Shown in pieces: positions 60,313 through 64,000 of a DNA stretch of 64,000 nucleotides. Under the pieces are notes generated by a model. It saw nothing but the letters and a program-made list of their open reading frames with translations, was not told where the DNA came from and did not search any database. Positions within the stretch are counted from its first letter, which is position 1. Every line of letters starts with the position of its first letter. Position numbers and translations under genes: made by a program. The DNA comes from DATAPD01 sp036265385 (GTDB lineage Bacteria > Acidobacteriota > Terriglobia > Terriglobales > Acidobacteriaceae): the NCBI GenBank assembly GCA_036265385.1, contig DATAPD010000032.1, forward strand, positions 124,001 to 188,000, in the 5' to 3' direction.

Positions 60313-60978
60313 TTAGGCTTCAGGCTTCAGCTCGTCTCTGACCCAAACTTCGATAGCCTCACGCATCTCACGCAGTCGCCCTTCGAAGAAATGATCGGCT
60401 GCTTCGATCAGAACGAGCTTATTCGGCTCGGGCAAAGAGCTGATTACTTCCTGGAGCTTTGCTTTAGGCCCGAACTGGTCGCGTGTTCCCGATACGAAGA
60501 GTTTCGGCTTTGCACACGATTGGAGGAAGGCGAAGTCGTAATTACGATCGTCAATCGGAGCGACCGGTATGCCTAGACCGATGAGAGCTTGCACGCGCGC
60601 GTCCGGACACGCAGTGCGTAGGCCAACGGCCGCGCCAAAAGAAAACCCCGCAAAGATGATCGGCAGAGTGTATTCGCGTTCGAGCCAGTCCAATGCGGCG
60701 CGGACATCATCCATTTCGCCGGTACCGTAATCATGCTCGCCCTCACTTAATCCTGTCCCCCGAAAATTAAAGCGCAGTACGGGAAATCCAAAGCTGTTCA
60801 ACGCCTTCATGGCATGGAAAACGACCTTGTTGTGAAGGGTTCCACCAAAAAGCGGATGCGGGTGGCACACCAGTGCGGCGTGTGTAGCGCCAGGCGTTCC
60901 GGCATTGAGCAGAGCTTCGAGTCGACCAGCCGGCCCTTCAAGAAAGAGAGAGCGGATGGAAGGAGAATCGGTGAGCAC
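60313..60978 (-). CDS. Alpha/beta hydrolase
   Basis: 221 residues. VCHPHPLFGGTLHNKVVFHAMKALNSFGFPVLRFNFRGTGLSEGEHDYGTGEMDDVRAALDWLE, nucleophile GFSFGA (Ser about 107), and DHFFEG near the end (His). Matches small cytosolic hydrolases with HPHPLFGG oxyanion and NFRGxGxS motifs, family members of unknown substrate. Ends 50 nt before the glycerate kinase start on the same strand. Confidence 0.87.
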   Translation of the reverse strand: MLTDSPSIRSLFLEGPAGRLEALLNAGTPGATHAALVCHPHPLFGGTLHNKVVFHAMKALNSFGFPVLRFNFRGTGLSEGEHDYGTGEMDDVRAALDWLEREYTLPIIFAGFSFGAAVGLRTACPDARVQALIGLGIPVAPIDDRNYDFAFLQSCAKPKLFVSGTRDQFGPKAKLQEVISSLPEPNKLVLIEAADHFFEGRLREMREAIEVWVRDELKPEA

Positions 60979-61053
60979 AGAATCAATTTACACGTATACG
61001 CGAGCGCTCGCGCGAACTCAGGCCAAAGGAATTCTCTGATACGCTCTTCAGCC

Positions 61054-62049
61054 ATGGACTTGTTTTCACTCACCCGGCAACTGGTCGACATCGAATCGAT
61101 CACGCCAAATGAAGAGGCCGTTGGAAATTTTCTCTGCGAAGAACTGCGACGTCGCGGCTTTGAAGTTTCGAAAATGCCAGTGGAAGGTGTGAGAGCCAAT
61201 GTTTGGTCGACGTGGCCAGGGCATACGGAGCCGACAGTTGTGCTGTCTACGCACATGGATACAGTTCCCCCATTTATCCGTTCGTCGGAAGATGAGCATC
61301 GAATTGCTGGACGTGGATCGTGCGATGCGAAAGGAATCATCGCCGCCCAGGTCCACGCTGCCGAACGTCTACGAAGCGACGGAGTTCACGTCGGATTGCT
61401 GTTCCTCGTCGGAGAGGAGCGTGACTCGCTGGGGGCACGGGTGGCAAATCAGAGTCCGCGTGGGTCGCAATTTCTTATTAATGGGGAACCAACGGAAAAT
61501 CGAATCGCATTGGCGTCGAAAGGCGCATTGAGAGTTGAGCTAACAGCACGGGGAAAGATGGCCCATTCCGCGTATCCGGAGTTGGGGGATTCAGCAATCA
61601 ACAAGTTAGTGCGCGCTCTCCATCGGCTGCTGGATATGCCTCTGCCCAGCCACCCGGAGTTTGGGCCTTGCACGATGAATATTGGGGGAATCCAGGGCGG
61701 CCGCGCACCAAACGTAATTCCGGATTTAGCGAAAGCGGAGTTGCTTTACCGACTCATCGGCCCGTCAGAAGAACTCCGCAAAAAGATTTTCAACACGGTA
61801 GGCGACTTGGCGGAAATTGACATCCCTCTCGAGATCCCGTTCGTGGAACTTCAGAAAGTTCAGGGGCTGCCAACGATGGTCGCAGCGTTTACAACTGATA
61901 TCCCCGCTCTCAGTCGCTGGGGTAAGCCCGCACTCGTGGGGCCCGGATCGATTCACGTCGCACACACGGAAGGGGAATACGTCGAAAAGCGGCAATTGGT
62001 GGAGGCGGTTGATTTATATTGCCGCATCGCGAAACAGTTCATGAGCTGA
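61054..62049 (+). CDS. M20-family peptidase/amidohydrolase (ArgE/DapE-like)
   Basis: 331 residues from ATG 61054. LSTHMDTVPPFI and GRGSCDAKGIIAAQVHAAERLR give the first metal ligands, FLVGEERDSLG the catalytic Glu pair, GKMAHSAYPELGDSAI the dimer or lid His, and PGSIHVAHTEGEYV the final His. Near succinyl-diaminopimelate desuccinylase and acetylornithine deacetylase in pattern; substrate not distinguishable. Slightly short for the family. Divergent from the hydrolase. Confidence 0.9.
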   Translation: MDLFSLTRQLVDIESITPNEEAVGNFLCEELRRRGFEVSKMPVEGVRANVWSTWPGHTEPTVVLSTHMDTVPPFIRSSEDEHRIAGRGSCDAKGIIAAQVHAAERLRSDGVHVGLLFLVGEERDSLGARVANQSPRGSQFLINGEPTENRIALASKGALRVELTARGKMAHSAYPELGDSAINKLVRALHRLLDMPLPSHPEFGPCTMNIGGIQGGRAPNVIPDLAKAELLYRLIGPSEELRKKIFNTVGDLAEIDIPLEIPFVELQKVQGLPTMVAAFTTDIPALSRWGKPALVGPGSIHVAHTEGEYVEKRQLVEAVDLYCRIAKQFMS

Positions 62050-62115
62050 AAATTAGCTCAACATTCCAAGACGCCATCCCCACGCTCCTCATCAAAAGCC
62101 TTAGACTAAATTGGT

Positions 62116-64000
62116 ATGACGACCGAGACGCTGAATTCTCTTTCTAAAGCATCCTCTGCCTACTTGCGTTCGGCAATGCACCAGCCGATTCGCTGGCACG
62201 AGTGGGGCGAGGAGGCGTTCGCGACCGCACAGCGCGAGAACAAGCCCATGCTGCTCGATATTGGCGCAGTCTGGTGCCATTGGTGCCATGTGATGGACCG
62301 CGAATCGTATGACGATCCGGAGGTCGCCAATATCGTCAATGAGCATTTTGTTGCCGTGAAAGTGGATCGCGACGAACGACCTGATATTGACAGCCGCTAC
62401 CAGGCGGCTGTGAGCGCGATCAGTGGACAGGGCGGCTGGCCCTTAACAGCATTCCTTACTTCAGATGGGAAGCCGTTCTATGGCGGCACATATTTTCCGC
62501 CACATGACCAATATGGCCGTCCGAGCTTTAAGCGTGTTTTGCTTTCGATCTCAAACGCCTATCACGAGAAGCATGAGGACGTGCAAGAGCAGGCACAGTT
62601 AGTTACGCAAGCGGTCTCTAATGCCGAGTCCTTCGCGGGACGGCAGGGGAACTTTAACGAGCGAATAATTGAAACAATCATTAAGTCGACGGTGGGAATG
62701 TTCGACGCGACAAATGGGGGATTCGGGCATGCACCGAAGTTTCCTCATGCCTCTGCGATCGATTTGCTGATTGATCACTCTGCGCGAAAGAAAGATCAAG
62801 CCACGCAAAACGTGTACGTCACCACACTGGAGAAGATGGCGTATGGCGGCGTTTACGATCAACTGGCAGGCGGCTTCCATCGCTACTCAGTTGACGAGCG
62901 ATGGATCGTGCCGCACTTCGAGAAGATGTCCTATGACAACTCGGAGCTGCTCAAGAATTACGTTCACGCATACCAGGCAACGCAGAATGAATTCTTCGCG
63001 AATGTTGCGCGCGACATTATCCGGTGGGTCGATGAATGGTTGACGGACCGGGAGCATGGCGGGTTCTACGCTTCTCAGGATGCGGACTATTCGATGGAGG
63101 ACGATGGCGACTACTTCACGTGGACGCTGGAGGAAGCCAAGGCCGTACTCAACCCGGAGGAATTGGCTGTTGCGGCATTGCATTTCGACATCGGCGAAAC
63201 TGGAGAGATGCACCACAATCCGAACAAAAACGTGTTGTGGATTCGAGTCTCGTTGGATGAAATTGCTGCCAAGCTCGGGCTCCCGAGGGACCGCGTCGAA
63301 ACACTTCTAACGGATGCAAAGAAGAAGTTATACGAGTCCCGGTTACAGCGCCCGACTCCGTATGTCGACAAGACGGTTTACACCAGCTGGAATGCCATGT
63401 TTGTCTCGGCTTACCTGGAGGCATTCAAGGCGCTTGGACTCGATGAAGCACGGCGTTTTGCCCTGCGCTCACTCGACCGCATTCTCTCCGATGCATGGGA
63501 TAAGGATCGAATGTCGCATGTCATTGCCTATTCGGATCCCGCTGCTCCCCATAGATCTGTGAACGGTGGCCTGGATGATTACGCATTCTCCGCAATCGCC
63601 TGCCTCGACGCATTCGAGGCAACGGGAGACCTGACTTACTTCAGATATGCGAGACAGATCGCCGACACGATGATCGAGAGATTCTTCGATCCGGCGGGGG
63701 GTGGGTTTTTCGATACAGAAGATGCCAGTGCCGAAACGACGTTGCCGGGCGTGCTCTCGGCTCGTCGAAAACCCTTCCAGGATTCGCCGACGCCAGCTGG
63801 AAATTCCGCCGCCGCGATTCTGCTGATGCGTCTCCATCTCTACACAAATGAATCAACGTACAAAGATCGCGCGGAACAGACACTTGAAGTTTTTGCCGGC
63901 GTTGCTGGACAGGCTGGATTGTTTGCTGCGACCTATGGAATTGCCGCGGTGCATTTCGCCCAACCGCAGCAGCAGATTATTGTGCTGGGGAGCGATGAGC
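62116..64000 (+). CDS. Partial DUF255 thioredoxin-domain protein (YyaL/SPATA20-like)
   Basis: 628 codons visible, running off the right edge. N-terminal thioredoxin-like domain: HQPIRWHEWGEEAFATAQRENKPMLLDIGAVWCHWCHVMDRESYDD with CxxC (WCHWC), VKVDRDERPDID, GWPLTAFLTSDGKPFYGGTYFPP. Then an alpha/alpha toroid (GGFGHAPKFPHASAIDLL, ATQNVYVTTLEKMAYGGVYDQLAGGFHRYSVDERWIVPHFEKMSYDN, DKTVYTSWNAMFVSAYLEAFK). The family is wide in bacteria and animals; its reaction is not settled, possibly sugar or disulfide related. Confidence 0.9.
   Translation, partial: MTTETLNSLSKASSAYLRSAMHQPIRWHEWGEEAFATAQRENKPMLLDIGAVWCHWCHVMDRESYDDPEVANIVNEHFVAVKVDRDERPDIDSRYQAAVSAISGQGGWPLTAFLTSDGKPFYGGTYFPPHDQYGRPSFKRVLLSISNAYHEKHEDVQEQAQLVTQAVSNAESFAGRQGNFNERIIETIIKSTVGMFDATNGGFGHAPKFPHASAIDLLIDHSARKKDQATQNVYVTTLEKMAYGGVYDQLAGGFHRYSVDERWIVPHFEKMSYDNSELLKNYVHAYQATQNEFFANVARDIIRWVDEWLTDREHGGFYASQDADYSMEDDGDYFTWTLEEAKAVLNPEELAVAALHFDIGETGEMHHNPNKNVLWIRVSLDEIAAKLGLPRDRVETLLTDAKKKLYESRLQRPTPYVDKTVYTSWNAMFVSAYLEAFKALGLDEARRFALRSLDRILSDAWDKDRMSHVIAYSDPAAPHRSVNGGLDDYAFSAIACLDAFEATGDLTYFRYARQIADTMIERFFDPAGGGFFDTEDASAETTLPGVLSARRKPFQDSPTPAGNSAAAILLMRLHLYTNESTYKDRAEQTLEVFAGVAGQAGLFAATYGIAAVHFAQPQQQIIVLGSDE

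Overview
The window looks like a chromosomal piece of an Acidobacteriota genome, most likely the Terriglobia group. This rests on family knowledge and not on a search: an Oar-like TonB receptor with an N-terminal carboxypeptidase-regulatory domain, a PadR/HAAS/CPBP operon, an LssY-C protein, moderately high GC, and many short repeats in the gaps between genes. No rRNA, tRNA, CRISPR array, phage or transposase was found. Both ends are cut inside genes: an outer-membrane barrel protein at the left and a thioredoxin-domain DUF255 protein at the right.

Layout. 1-3.4 kb: a minus-strand operon of two paralogous pilin-like secreted proteins, a PapD-like chaperone and a large beta-barrel protein, reading as a divergent chaperone-usher-like system. 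3.8-11.6 kb: DUF378 membrane protein, M14 metallopeptidase, ankyrin/LssY protein, SelA-like PLP enzyme and a His-rich secreted protein; the LssY gene is bracketed by repeat trains. 11.65-17.95 kb: seven same-strand genes (small membrane, secreted and lipoproteins plus one 2.5-kb TonB receptor). They are separated by eight related hairpin repeats that follow the stop codons, like an integron cassette array without an integrase; this is the most unusual part of the window. 18-23.5 kb: OmpA/coiled-coil protein, ABM monooxygenase, YkgJ-type cysteine cluster protein, GNAT, Sel1-repeat protein and CpsB-type PHP phosphatase.

23.9-28.2 kb: a tight minus-strand operon psd - pssA - Asd-like (no catalytic Cys) - lptE - holA, joining phospholipid synthesis, LPS export and replication. 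28.2-37 kb: phosphatase/ParB-like pair, DUF465, rimI, PadR-HAAS-CPBP operon, tsaB - disulfide oxidoreductase - methylmalonyl-CoA epimerase, DUF3052, meaB and fur. 37-42 kb: MscS, aromatic amino-acid decarboxylase, patatin, Nudix, and a promoter-hairpin-T-run locus that may be a small RNA. 42-48.3 kb: FadN/FadA beta-oxidation pair and Lon. 48.5-55 kb: pheA with a GNAT, a KefB-type antiporter, an OmpR/HK two-component pair and a fatty-acid desaturase. 55-64 kb: CGNR regulator divergent from an epoxide hydrolase with two matched operators, HIBADH-like dehydrogenase, MBL hydrolase, glycerate kinase, alpha/beta hydrolase, M20 peptidase and the DUF255 protein.

Several degenerate repeat families recur between genes: hairpin trains, AGGCTTC-type and AGTCAGT-type short-unit repeats. 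Start codons were chosen from Shine-Dalgarno spacing, overlaps and family N-termini. Several are GTG or TTG.
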